Assembly (NCBI RefSeq): GCF_958979055.1
Contig: NC_084892.1
Coordinates: forward strand, 25,864,501-25,928,500
Length of the DNA stretch: 64,000 bases
Origin: Alnus glutinosa
Taxonomy: Eukaryota; Streptophyta; Magnoliopsida; Fagales; Betulaceae
Direction: 5' to 3'
The first letter of the stretch is position 1. Every line of letters starts with the position of its first letter. The position numbers and the translations under genes were made by a program. Shown here in pieces: positions 23,169 to 35,396 of the stretch. The notes under the pieces were generated by a model, which saw nothing but the letters and a program-made list of their open reading frames with translations, searched no databases and was not told the origin of the DNA.

Positions 23169-25206
23169 CCATGATTACCCGTGCCCAGTCCAATATACAC
23201 AAACCAAGTTAGTTCACTGATGGTACTGTCTGGTACCCTCTCCCATGGGCTCTAACTACTTCTCTTGTCTCTACCAACCCTGATCCCACTTGTTTCTCTC
23301 AAGCTGTTAAACAGGAAGTCTGGCGTTCTGCTATGGCAGAGGAATTCCATGCTTTCCTCAAGAATGGAACTTGGACTCTTGTTCCTCCACAGACCTCCAT
23401 GAAGATTGTGGGCTGCAAATGGGTTTTCAGAACTAAGCGCAAGGTTGATGGTAGCATTGATCGGTATAAGGCTTGCATAGTTGCTAAAGGATTCCACCAA
23501 CAATCTGGCATTGACTACACTGAAACTTATAGTCCAGTTATCAAACCTATTACTATCCGGACTGTTCTTTCTCTTGTTGTCTCTTATGGGTGGCCTATTA
23601 AGCAAATTGATGTAAGTAATGCTTTCCTCCATGGTTCCTTATCTGAAAAAGTTTATATGGCCCAACCCCCTGGCTTTGTCCATCCGCAGTACCCCACGGC
23701 AATTTGTCTTCTCAAAAAGGCTCTCTATGGCCTCAAACAGACCCCTCGTGCATGGTTCTCTCGACTCAGCTCCCACCTCTTGGAATTTGGTTTCTCTATC
23801 TCATCAGCTGATAACTCTTTGTTCTTGTTCAAATCTGCTCATGTCCAACTCATGGTTCTTGTATATGTAAATGACCTCATTCTCACTGGTTCTTCCCATG
23901 TGGCCTTAGATGATCTCCTCCGCTCTCTCTCGGCTGCCTTTCCCATCAAAGACCTTGGGCCCTTAACTTACTTTCTTGGCGTGGAAGTCACTAAATGTGC
24001 TGCTGGCCTCCACCTCTCTCAGCATCGTTACATCACTGATCTTCTACACAAAACTAATATGACATTGGCCAAGCCCCTCACTTCTCCTATGGCAGCCTCC
24101 ACCTCTCTTAGCAAATTTGCTGGGATCACCTTGACCGATGCTACCTTATATCAAAGCACTGTTGGAGCCCTTCACTATTTAGCTATAACACGTCCTGATA
24201 TTGCCTTTGCAGTCAACAAATGTTCTCAGTTCATGCATGATCCCCGAGATGTTCACTGGACTGCTGTGAAACGCATCCTTCGATATCTGAAACACACTAT
24301 AACCCATGGTCTTCTCATTCAACCTTGCCGTGATTTTTAGTTTGTTACCTTCTCTGATGCCGACTGGGCTGGCTGCCCTGATGACCGCAAATCCACTTCT
24401 GGCTTTTGCACCTTCCTTGGACCTAATCTCCTCTCTTGGCACTCCAAGAAGCAGCCTACCGTTTCCCGTTCCAGCACTGAAGCTAAGTATAAGGCCCTTG
24501 CTAATGCTACTGCCGAACTGACCTGGCTGCAATCTTTGCTCAAAGAACTTGGTGTCTTCTTAAGTTCTACTCCTGTTCTATTTTGTGACAATATTGGTGC
24601 CATCTACTTGTCCTCTAATCCGGTCTTTCATGCTCGATCTAAACACATCGAAATTGATTACCATTTTATTCGGGACCATGTAGCCCTCAAAACTCTCATT
24701 GTCAAATTTCTCTCTAGCAAAGACCAATTAGCTGACATTCTCACCAAGCCACTCACCTCTACCCACTTTGCTCTTCTTCGGGCCAATCTAAATGTCTGTC
24801 CCAATCCGTTCAGATTGGAGGGGTGTATTGAATCTCAAGCAGCCAGCTCGGCTAATATACAGAACACAAGTTCCCAAGCCACTAAATTCAAGATGAGTCA
24901 TGCTAATTCTCAAGAACCTCAAGGCTATACACGATAGCCTCTTCTCTAAGACCACAGCAACCCTATGGCCTCCACGTTGCATGAGTCCTACAGTTGTCAA
25001 CAGGAAACATGGAGCCCAAACTTTTCCTGGTCTTCAGGCTCTACGTGATCTGCTGTTAGCCAAGAGTAGAAACATTTAAGTCAATGTATTCTTCCATTGT
25101 AAAGATGTTTCCTTTTATAGTTTTATCTCCTCTATATAAATTGAGAACAGAGCACACTAGCTCTCCAAGACAATTACAGTAAAATCTTCTTCTTACATTG
25201 TCTTCA
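23169..25206 (+). mobile_element. Ale-like Copia element, 3' half (fossil)
   Basis: Reverse transcriptase motifs run from about 23330 (KWVFRTKRKVDGSIDRYKAC, QIDVSNAFLHG, KALYGLKQTPRAW, and YVNDLIL where the family usually has YVDD). RNase H motifs follow ([30 protein letters not shown]). A purine-rich TTGGAGGGG then leads into a probable 3' LTR beginning TGTATTGAATC. The 5' half with gag, protease and integrase is absent at this locus; LTR element copy 2 abuts the left side. The retained part shows about one break. The lineage is suggested by the short LTR and motif style. Confidence 0.85.
24824..25206 (+). repeat. 3' LTR of the Ale-like Copia element
   Basis: It begins TGTATTGAATC directly after the polypurine tract and contains a TATATAAATTGAGAAC stretch at about 25134-25149, as expected of a promoter. 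The right end at about 25206 (ACATTGTCTTCA) is a best guess because no second LTR is present for comparison. Confidence 0.6.
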
Positions 25207-25696
25207 TTATAGATCTAACCATGGGGAAAACAAAAGACCTTCTAAAAGGTCACAAAAAACACCGTGGGGGGGGGGGGGGGGGGGGGGGGGGGAAGAGAGG
25301 CGTGAATCCTCCTCCCCCCCCCCCACAAAGACTCTCTCTACGCTCTCTCTCTAGAAACTATCAGGAGTTTCTCTCTCTAGAAACGTCCCCAATGGTCACA
25401 CCACCTCTGTGTCGATTTTAAACTAACCATGTTATCCATCCCCACACGATCAGTTAAGGCGTTTGGAGCATAGTGTGAAATTTATAACAAAGTCAAAATG
25501 TGAAATCTAGCTAATAATCGAACTATAAATAAATAGTATATGATGTGAAATCTATAAATAAACAAATCCAGTATCGCGCTTTAATTGGAATTTGGAGCAA
25601 ATCTATCACAAAAAGTGAGAGATCGATCAACTTTTCATCTCTTAAGAAAAGAGTGCATAAACGACATTGAGGGGGTTAGTTTTCTGAATCAAAAGG
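25207..25696. other. Upstream region of the BAHD gene with G27 and C11 runs
   Basis: A run of 27 G (25266-25292) is followed 21 bp later by a run of 11 C (25314-25324). Then come two near copies of TCTCTCTCTAGAAAC (25361 and 25371 region). From about 25430 the sequence is plain and leads to the BAHD start. No clear TATA box could be fixed with confidence. Confidence 0.5.
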
Positions 25697-26981
25697 ATGG
25701 CGACGATGAATCTTGAAATAATCTCTAAGGAGATAATTAGCCCATCGTCTCCAACACCCCATAAACTTAGAAACCACAAACTTTCCTTCCTAGATCAACT
25801 TGCACTCACCACCTATACTCCTATCATTCTTTTCTATCATGCCAAGAAAGGCCATGACGTTGATCGCGTCCAAAAATCTTCTGAGCTGAAGAAGTCCCTT
25901 GAACAAACCCTCAATCGCTTCTACCCTTTGGCTGGAAGGGTCAAAGAAGACAACTCCATCGAGTGCAACGATGAGGGGGTATTATGAAGCTCGAGTTGCG
26001 TGCAAGTTATCAGAAGCTCTCCATGAATTCAATGCGAAAATCTTAAACAAATTTCTGCCGTTTGAACCGTATGCAAGCCGTGAAGTTCTGTTAGCTGTCC
26101 AGTGTAATTTCTTTGACTGTGGTGGAGTAGCAATTGGAGTGTGTATTTCACACAGGATCGCCGATGGGGCTTCAGCCGCAACATTTCTTGGCGCCTGGAG
26201 CGATACGTCACGTGGAGTTGCAGCAGCAGTTGAAGCTGTCTGTCCCAATTTTGATGCGGCGGCCATGTACTTTCCACCGAAAGAAATATCTTGGGGCAAG
26301 GGAGACTTGGTGGTCACAAAGGACAAGATCGTGACAAGAAGACTGGTGTTCGACAAATCAAGCATAGCAGCTCTGAAAGACAAGGCCTTCTCAATACCAA
26401 AGCTCCCAACGCGTGTTGAGCCAGTTTCAGCGTTCATATGGAAACGTCTCATGGCGATATCCAAATCAAAACCAGCGCCAGTAAGAGTGGATGTAGCTAT
26501 TCATGTGGTGAACTTACGCGAGAGGACGGTCCCACCCATGCCAATGCATTCCATTGGGAATCTTGTCTACTCTGCTATAATATTATCAACACATGATGAT
26601 CATGACAGTCATGGTATTCTTGTGAATAAGCTAAGTAATGCAATACGAGGAATTAATGGTGATTACGTGAAGAAACTGCAAAGGGGTATGATTCTGGATT
26701 CTCTCACAAAAGGGGTCAAGCTTTCTTCAGAGGGCGGCATGGAGATATATAAGTTTTCAGCTTGGTGCTGGTTTCCTCTTTATGAAACTGATTTTGGGTG
26801 GGGGGAGCCTACCAGCTGGGTCTGTCTTCCAGCTGTGCCTATCAAGAATCAAGTCTACTTGTTGAGTACAAGAGATGGACATGGAATTGAAGCATTTGTT
26901 AACATATTGGAGGAAGACGCGCCCGTGTTTGATGGTGACCCAGAACTCCTTCCATTTATGTCTTGCAAAATTGGTGACTGA
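25697..26981 (+). pseudogene. BAHD acyltransferase (vinorine synthase-like), frameshifted
   Basis: BAHD enzymes transfer acyl groups from acyl-CoA to alcohols or amines of plant specialised metabolites in the cytosol. Reading starts at 25697 (MATMNLEIISKEIISPSSPT) with an N-terminal half typical of clade III (LDQLALTTYTPIILFY, LNRFYPLAGR). It runs out at about 25987. The next frame continues to 26981 with the catalytic HXXXD motif as HRIAD (about 26150-26165) and the structural DFGWG motif (about 26790-26805). Together they span about 428 codons, the normal family length, with no intron. A related fragment at 51868-52084 has five extra bases (CGAGT) after the position matching 25980. This indicates a 5-bp loss here that separates the N-terminal 90 or so residues from both catalytic motifs. 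The substrate cannot be told. A sequencing error is possible but less likely. Confidence 0.85.
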
Positions 26982-28699
26982 CCGCTAGCTCTTTTGAATG
27001 CACTTTGTTTCCTTTTTTCTTTTGTAATGAAATAATATTAATGTTTTTTAAATTTCTGATCTTCGTTTATTTCGTGATGAAAGGAAGTTCATGCCTACGT
27101 TCTTCTAAATGCATGTGATTCAATCTCTTTCTGATCTTTTGTGTCTCCAAATATATATATCTCTAAAGAGAAATGATTGTCTTACATTTTTTTATACGCA
27201 TGTCTCACATCTCATTATATGTGAAGTTATTTTTTTATTTTAAAACTGTCACTGAAAATTTGTTGATAAAAAAAGAAAAATAACTACACGTAAGATAAGG
27301 TATAAGAAAAATGTATGAGAAATTAATATAGGAGAATCATTTCTCATGTCTAAATCTCTTGAACCTCATCATTAAAGAGTACCGAAGTGTCTTGATTAGT
27401 ATAGTTAGATCAATCAATCATGATCTTAAATTTTCATTCAAAGTTTGAAAAAGAAAAATAAAACCACTGTCATTACCGTAGAATATTAAACAAGAAAGAT
27501 TTTATTTCGTTATATGCTAGCTTAAATTGGAGTTCAAATTGAGTTCATTTAATATTTACTGATTCACTAATTTTGCATTTAAGTAAACAATCAGTAACAA
27601 ATAAAGATTTGGAGATACTTCACTTACCCTCTAAACTATCAAGGCTTTTGCAATGTCCCTCTTAAACTTTAAAAATTTGTAATGTAGGAGTTTTTGATTT
27701 ACAACCCCTTTCAATCATCACCCCCTTCGTTAGAATTTTGTGTTAAACCTTAACGAAGATGTAAAAATAAATAAAATACCCATGCTTATAAAAAATAAAT
27801 AAAATAAAAAGGTCAAAATACTCCCCTCAAATTACTACTCAATTGACAATGTCCTTCTCAAACTTTCAATTAGGACAATGTCCTCCTCCAAACTACCAAA
27901 AAATTATTAATGTCCCCTAAGGCCAACAAAAAGACAAAAATAACCTTTCAATTTTTTCTATAAGACAAAAATACCCTTATAAATTCAAAAAAAAAAATTA
28001 ATTTCTTTGAAAAAAAAAATGAGAAAAGTACGCATATCTCCCTCAAACTACCACTCAATTGTCAATGTCTCTCGCCCTTCAAACCACCAATTGTGTCAAT
28101 ATCACTCCTCAAACTACCAAAAAATATCAATGTCTACTCTAAAACCAACAAAAAGACAAAAATGACCCTAAATTTTTTTCAATAAGACAAAAATGTCTTT
28201 ATAAATTTGAAAATAAATAAATAAAACTAAAAGAAAAACTAAAAACTAAAAAAAAAATTAAAAAATAAACCAAAATTAAAAAAAAAATAAAGAAAAACAA
28301 ATAAATTCAGTGAGAGTTAAGTAAAGTTTACTCTAAAGATTTTTAGAAAGTATTTATAAGTATCTCATCAAGAAAACAAATAAAATTATGTTTTAATTGG
28401 TTGATTATATAAATTGACCATTTTGCTTATTTAGAAACTTTTTTTCTAAACTAATGGATCCAGGAAAATTCCCACAGTGGTAGGGGCTGCAATTCTATAA
28501 ATCCACACCCTTCGTTGTAGTAAATGGCCGTAGAGGTTGCTAAAGAAGTGTCTTTTGTGAATATTCTATTGATGGTGCTGAGATAAGGCAATAAGCCAAT
28601 AACTCGAAGTCAACAACCACCAACTCCAGTGTTTGATGGCCAAGTAATTAATAAATATAATAACAAGCGTAGAAGCTTATCGGCCAAGTAATCTCTTGG
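26982..28699. other. Intergenic region with an imperfect tandem repeat
   Basis: No gene is seen. At about 27820-27985 and 28030-28200 two related segments occur, each with 'caatgtc', 'aaactaccaaaaaat' and 'accaacaaaaagacaaaaat', so this is an imperfect duplication of about 200 bp. From about 28480 the sequence is homologous to the upstream regions of the other GST genes (AACTCGAAGTCAACAA, GTAGAAGCTTATCGG). Confidence 0.55.
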
Positions 28700-28707
28700 A
28701 TCGTGGC

Positions 28708-28886
28708 TAGGGGTAGGCGTCGATTCGGTAGGCGGTTAAGTCGGTTAATTCGGTCGGTTAACCAACTTTTGTCGGAATGCAGTCGGTGAATTTATTTCGG
28801 TTAGGTCGGTTAAGCAGTTAATAGGCGGTCGGTTAACATTCGGTTAAAATGGGTAATGAAACGACGTCGTTTTGATTTTTTTAAAG

Positions 28887-28921
<35 letters not shown>

Positions 28922-29147
28922 TCAAACGTTTCGTTCTTACTAAAACGACGTCGTTTCATTTTATATCGGTTCGGTTAATCGGTCGGAATAGAAGGCGGTT
29001 CGGTTCGGTTCGGTTACCGCTTAAAACGCGGTTCGGTTCGTTGCCGATCCAGCTTTCGGAATAAAATTTTATACCGACTACCGAACCGAAATTAGGTGGT
29101 AGATGGCGGTTCGGTAGGCGGTTAGGCGGATAATTTGCCCACCCCTG
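28708..29147. mobile_element. hAT-type MITE in the GST1 promoter
   Basis: It starts TAGGGGTAGGCG and ends TTGCCCACCCCTG. The 8-bp target duplication ATCGTGGC lies at 28700-28707 and 29148-29155. The body is full of CGGTT words, with an inverted pair of AAACGACGTCGTTT around an A run of about 35. GST2, GST5 and GST6 keep the uninterrupted sequence (GGATCGTGGCT followed at once by the TATA box), so the insertion postdates the paralogue split. Confidence 0.87.
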
Positions 29148-29160
29148 ATCGTGGCTGATC

Positions 29161-29168
29161 TATAAAAG
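29161..29168 (+). promoter_or_regulatory. TATA box of GST1
   Basis: TATAAAAG lies 80 bp before the ATG and only five bases downstream of the MITE target duplication. All upstream elements are therefore displaced by about 450 bp relative to the paralogues. Confidence 0.75.
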
Positions 29169-29240
29169 GGCATCAGACCCAAAGAGAACTAAGCAGCACA
29201 AAAATAACAGAGGAAAGGCGAAGAAGCAAAAAGTGTCGAA

Positions 29241-30047
29241 ATGGCCGAAGAAGTGTTGTTGTTTGGTGCTTGGGGAAGCCCCTTTACTCACAGAGTAGAG
29301 ATGGCTCTGAAACTGAAAGGAGTGGAGTACAAATACATGGAGGAAGATATAACCAACAAGAGCCCTGCGCTTCTCAAATACAACCCCATTCACAAGAAGA
29401 TTCCCGTGCTTGTACACAACGGAAAGCCTATCGCCGAGTCCCAAGTTATTCTCGAATACATGGATGAGACATGGCAAGGCTATCCCTTGTTGCCCAAGGA
29501 TCCGTATCAGAGAGCCGTTGCACGTTTCTGGGCCAAGTTCATTGACGATAAGGTAATTTCTTTTTCTCTAATTAGCTTCCTTCAATTATAGACACTGTTT
29601 GTCTAACAATTTGGCATCATTTCTAAAAACAAACGTTGAATAATCAGCTGATCAGGCTAAAATTAGAGTTTTTTTTTTTTTTTTTTTCAGTGCTTGCTGC
29701 CGGTATTTAAAGCTTTCTACCCGGGTGAAGAGGAGGAGCGTGAAAAGGCTGCGGAAGAAACATCTGAGCTTCTGAAGTTTCTAGAGGAAGAGCAAAAGAA
29801 AAAAAGGTTCTTTGGAGGAGAGAGTATTGGAATGGTTGACATTGTCGCTAGCTTTATTGCCTTTTGGCTTAGAGTTTTGGAAGAAGCTTCGGGGGTAGAG
29901 TAGTTGACCACTGAGAAATTTCCCAAACTTTGCAACTGGAGTGATGAGTTCGTGAGCAACGGTGTTATCAAGGAAAATCTACCTGCAAGAGACAAACTAA
30001 TTGCCTATTTACGAAATCGCATTGGGGGCACTAATGCTTCCAAATAG
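29241..30047 (+). pseudogene. GST1, tau-class glutathione S-transferase with internal stop
   Basis: Exon 1 is 29241-29552 (104 codons, [20 protein letters not shown]) with a GT donor after DDK. Exon 2 is 29691-30047 after a T-rich tract and CAG. The N-terminal thioredoxin-like domain keeps Ser13 (WGSPF) and the glutathione-binding ES pair (E66-S67). The C-terminal helical domain keeps [19 protein letters not shown] at 29901-29903 (TTG in the paralogues) stops the protein after 174 of about 222 residues, removing the last helices. The remaining frame stays open to the shared LRNR...ASK end, so loss is recent. With the MITE at its TATA box this copy is probably a dying gene. Confidence 0.88.
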
Positions 30048-30395
30048 ATCGATGTAATAAATAATCCACTACTGTAATAAATAAATGGGCTTCTGCCATA
30101 TGCTTGTAATTTCGTCTGAATTTCTGCCGTCTTGTGATGACTCTGTTTTTCTTTTTCTTTTCGTTTTGGAAGTGTTTAGGCTTGATGTATTGAAGTGATG
30201 ATTTCTCCTTACGTTATATTGGATGAATCTATGTTATGATCAAAGTCCAATTTTGAACATGCTGGAGCTGTTGGCCAAACACATCATCCACTAGTAATCA
30301 GCATAGACTTTTTTCTTTCTTTCTTTCGCGGGGGAAGAAATAATAGACTTTAGTGCAAGTTTTGGGTCTAAACATTACCAAAAATAACTTAAAAC

Positions 30396-30490
30396 TAGGG
30401 GTTTACAAATCGAGCGATTATAATCGCTTTAAAACCGCTAACCGCAAAATCGCATAACCACTTTTAAAAGCGGTTAATAACTGTTAACCG

Positions 30491-30541
<51 letters not shown>

Positions 30542-30811
30542 TGGATTTGTTATGTTTTAAATTTGTATTTGTTACTATTTTGGATTTTGGATTTAAAACT
30601 TGCACTAAAACCGGCTTAAAACCCAAATTGAAAAACAGTTATACAACCGCCGATTATCTAATATCTACTTAATAACCGCTAAACGGCGATTATAAAAATA
30701 ACCGCATCCGCCTAAGCGTTTAGCGGTTGCAGTTGGTAAAATGAAATAACCGCCTAGATGGTTAGTGGTTTTAATCAATAACCACCGGTTATAACCGTTT
30801 GTACACCCCTA
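30396..30811. mobile_element. hAT-type MITE downstream of GST1
   Basis: The ends TAGGGGTTTACAAA and TTTGTACACCCCTA are inverted repeats. The 8-bp target duplication CTTAAAAC lies at 30388-30395 and 30812-30819. It contains a (TA)n run near 30494-30536. The empty site ACTTAAAACGAATGG is preserved after GST2 (about 40953) and GST5. Confidence 0.9.
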
Positions 30812-31373
30812 CTTAAAACGAATAGTTATCATAGCCGATATCAGGAATTTTTTCTTAAAGGTCAATCATGTATATTGGAATCCACTTTTTATGGTTTATA
30901 AAATAAGAATTAGAATTTGGATAAGTCTTATGAAATATCGTTCGTTTTACGTGGCTATCCAAATTATTGCCCTTTTGATAGGCTATAGGAGCCTATGTTG
31001 GAATTTTGTTTGAAAATAAAACTTTTAAATTCAAAAAGAATTTTTGAGAAAAAGCTTTATTTTTAAATTTTTTTCGAAATTGTGTTTTGTCGATTTTAAG
31101 AACAAAAATATCAAAGAAATATTTTTTGAATTTTTTACCTAAATTGATTTTTTTTTTCTTTTTTTTTTTACTTTGCATAATTTTTTATGTACTAAATATA
31201 TTTTTTAACCTTTTTAACGCAATTCTAAACATGCCCTTAGTCATGAATCGATGATTGTGTGGTACTAAAACGGGGCGTATTGTTTTCCTCTGCATTAATA
31301 TTTAACTCAATTATTCCATTAAGCTTTTTATCTGATAGGGGTGGGCCTGGGTTATCTATCTTAGGTGACAGAC
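30812..31373. other. GST1 3' flank and A/T-rich spacer
   Basis: Bases 30820-30945 match the 3' flank of GST2 (about 40960-41065). The rest is A/T-rich with long T runs, and no gene is seen. The stretch ends where the duplicated block begins. Confidence 0.5.
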
Positions 31374-31380
31374 TCCAAGA

Positions 31381-32071
31381 CAAACCATCAACAAACACGC
31401 TAGTTCATCCTACTGGACCGGCCTTGCGTGTATTCCTATCTTCAAAGCAATGCGATAACCAGCCCATATGCATACTGTTAAGCATCAAAGCCCAACCCCA
31501 TAAAAATGTGCAAATGGATTTGGGATTTTTTATTTTTTTTTAAAGAAAATGAGAAACTTCATGTGGCCTTCTTAAATTGCCACTACTTTTACAACGTCTC
31601 CCTTAAAATTTAATTTCTCTTAATTAAATATATTTATCTTTTAATTATTTGCAATGTCATTCATTCATTAAGATTTTTGCTTAAAAAAAACACACCCACA
31701 GCTAGCCATAAGTCATTTTTTTAATTACAATAACTTGGTGGGGGTATATTGTAATTTTTTAAAATTAGAGGCAAAATCAAAAGAGAGGTACAACTTTAGG
31801 GGGGGTAAGTTCTGTCCAAAAATTAAATAAATGAACTAAGGAAAATGTTAAGCATCGCAGTTAATTAGGTAATTTGTTGAATTCGAGTGTCACTTTTTAA
31901 ACTTTAGAAGTAAAAGTATCAAAATTGTAATATTTTTGGAGTTAAAGTGTATTTTCCTCTAAAGAATTTGAATTAGCAATATGACCATTTGATAGTAACC
32001 ATTATTTGATAGCAATATACCAGAAAAATACCCCAAACATCTCCCAAAAGGCTCGCTCAATGAACCCTATC
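31381..32071. other. Noncoding left part of duplicated block A
   Basis: No gene is seen. An A/T-rich sequence with 'acttttacaacgtctccctt'-type words is repeated in block B at 52090-52781. Confidence 0.5.
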
Positions 32072-32079
32072 CCTTTCCC

Positions 32080-35000
32080 CAGGGGCGGAGCCAGGAATTA
32101 GTTTAAGGGGGGGGGCCGAACGTAAATAAATAAATATAGTCCAATGTGCGCCCGCTTGTAAAATAATAAAAAAAAAAAAAACAAGTCTTAATAAACAATT
32201 AAACTTAACTTCATAGTAAACCATAAGTTATAACTGTATATAAAAGTTACATGTCTATAAAATTATATTTAAAAATAACTTTTCATTCAAATACAAAAGC
32301 GTTCTATTTTGCTATAGACATGTACAAAAAAAAAATAAAAAACAAAACTTCACATCTCCTTCGAATTGTGCTCAACGTCAACGGTTTCATGGAATAAAAC
32401 TCATCCATTATCATCTCTGTAGTGAAATCCTTAACAATTTCTTTCTCGATATAAACTACCAAATTATCTGCTAGAAACTCTTCCATTCTGCTACGTAATC
32501 TAGTTTTTACAAGTTTCATGGCAGAAAATGCTCGTTCAGTAGTAGCGGTAGAAACAGGGAGAGTCAACACTAGACGAATCAACCTGTCAATCAAATTATA
32601 AATCTTTGATTTTCCTGAAATTGCTAATCCTCTGCACAACTCAGATAAAGTGGACATATTCTGAAAATCTGAATGTTTTGGCACATCAAGCTTATAATGA
32701 TCCAATTGAAATCTCAAAATGATTTTCTCTTGCTCGATAAAATCTTGAGGATAGAACTTCTCAACTAAGCTGCATATATCATCGATCTTAAATAATTTGT
32801 ATGCATCTTGAGGGCTTAAAGCGGCACTAAGACGAAGAAGTTCCACTGCATGCTCACTAAATCTATTATCCAGTTCTTGCAATTGGAAGTCTATTGCAGC
32901 AATAAATACATCAATTCTAAAATGATGCTCCATTGTCATGAAAGATTCTTCATTTTGGCGACATAATCTACCTCGAGCTCTAGTGTAACGAGCATTCATA
33001 TCAGGAACATCAATTTCATTTTTTTCACAAAATGATTTAACAGTATCAAGGAAATGCTCCCACTTTTCATTTCTCAAATTCTGAAGAAGTGATTTTGTAG
33101 TTGAAACCAATTTCATGGCATTTAAAATGTCTTGAGAATTTTGTTGCAAAGCTTGACAAAGACAATTAGTAAATCCCATAATCTCTTTCATCAAATGTAA
33201 TATCAAAATAAATTTAAATGATGTTAATACCATATAAGCCGCTTCAGCATTACCGCGCTGAGAATAGTTGGTTCCATCCTTTGAGATAGTGTCGAGAACT
33301 GAACAAGTAGCATGGAATATTCTTATCAAGCTACAAACAGAATTAAAATGAGAAGACCATCGAGTATCTCCAGGTCATTGCAAAGTACCAATTTGGTTGG
33401 CCCCCCTTCCAGTCTCAATTTCATTAGAAGCAATCATACTTTCAATCTCAGCAACTTGAGCAGATTGCAATTCATCATTGCGTTTTGAAGAACCAACAAC
33501 AATGTTGATAATAAAATTCAAATTCTCAAAGAATTGATGAACAGATTTTGCTTCTCTAGATGCTGCAACCAAAGCTAATTGTAGCTTATGAGCAAAGCAA
33601 TGCACATAATATGCATATGGACATTCTCTAAGAAATAAAGCTTGTAACCCATTCCATTCTCCACGCATATTACTACCTTCATCATATCCCTGACCTTGAA
33701 TATTCTGAATTTTGAGGTCGTTACAAGAAATGACATCACATATCTTCTTTTTTAAAGTTAATGCAGTAGTATCTTTGACATGGACAATATGAAAGAATCT
33801 CTCTCGAATAAAACCATCTTTATCAACAAATCTCAAAATGATTGCCATTTGCTCCCTTTTTGACTCATCCCGAGCTTCATCAACAAGAATGCAAAATTTA
33901 GCATCCCCAATTTCTTTACGAATCACATCTCGTACTTTAGTTGCAAAGATATGCAAAATTTCTTTTTGAATTTGGGGTGATGTATATTTGGCATTCCGTG
34001 GAGCATTTGTCAACACAACTCCATCAACTTTATCATTAAAAGTTGCTAAAAGCTTTATCAATTCAATGAAGTTACCTTGATTTTTTGAGTCGGAGCTTTC
34101 ATCATGACCTCTGAATGCACATGCTTGAAATGCTAGCCATCGAACACTATCTATTGAGGTTTTGAGCCGCAATCGATTATTCTCTATTTCTTGTGATGAC
34201 TGTTTTTCAATTAACTTGCCAATATGCCGTGAATAATTCTTCAGATCTTCACAACATTTCACAGCAATTTTATGTGGTGAATTGGGATCTGTCCCCACAT
34301 GCCCCATTAAAGGACAATTCATTCCATCGTTCACCTTTTTCCAATTCTTAAAACCTTTCACTGTAAATGCATCTGATCCTGGACGGCCTATTGATTTCTT
34401 AGCAAAAATGTAATATGGATGACAAAAGATAGCATCCTTTGATTCCGAATATTCCAACCAAGTTGAGTATGTCTGAAACCAAGAAGCTTGAAATCGACGA
34501 CGATGATTCTCCGGTCCTGAAACTGGATATTCTGTAGGTTTAAGAATAGGTTGACATGGGCCAGCTCTAAGATAAGCACGTCGCATTTCATCTTGTAAGT
34601 TTACAGGAAATTCCCATATTTGCGGACGTTTTCCTGGATCACGTTGCAGAGAGGTGGCATCAATTTCTTCAGGAAGGATTCTTGGACATTTAGAAGGCCG
34701 TTCATCAGTCACTGAAGCATTAAGATCCGTTGCTAACGGTCTATTTAAAGGTGTATCACTATTAACCTCTGAATGACTCGCACATTTTTTCTTAAAGAAT
34801 GAATCGATTGTTTTTGGTCTGCTCATATTTTTTTAAGCTGTAAGAAAAATTTATAGATTAATAAATCAACCAAAAAGTACCTAGAAATATAAGATTTTTA
34901 TTAGAATTTTTTTTACTTATAATAGTTCTTATTAGCATTAACAACCAAAAAAGCAACGAAAAATTAACTAAATCAAAAAACCCATCAAATTATAAGGAAA

Positions 35001-35355
35001 AAAAAATCAATAATCAAAGTAACTATTAAAAATCTTAATTTAGCCAAAATAGCAAACACAAAAAAAATATAAACTACTTGACAAATAAACTAAGCACAAT
35101 TAATAGGGTACAAGAAAAATGAGTACCTTTCAGTAAAGCAATGTTATCTTGAGCTTAAGGAGTTTCTTAAAAACAAATCAAAGACAATAATGTGCTAGCT
35201 GAATGCTGCAAACCAATAATAATAAAAATAAATAAATTAGAAAATTAATTATGGAACACAATAAAAAAGAAAAAAAGAAAATGGCATACGTAATTTTCTT
35301 TTTTTGTGTATTTATTTTGTAAGCTTCTTAAGAATTCTATCTAGGCTAAATATTG

Positions 35356-35396
<41 letters not shown>

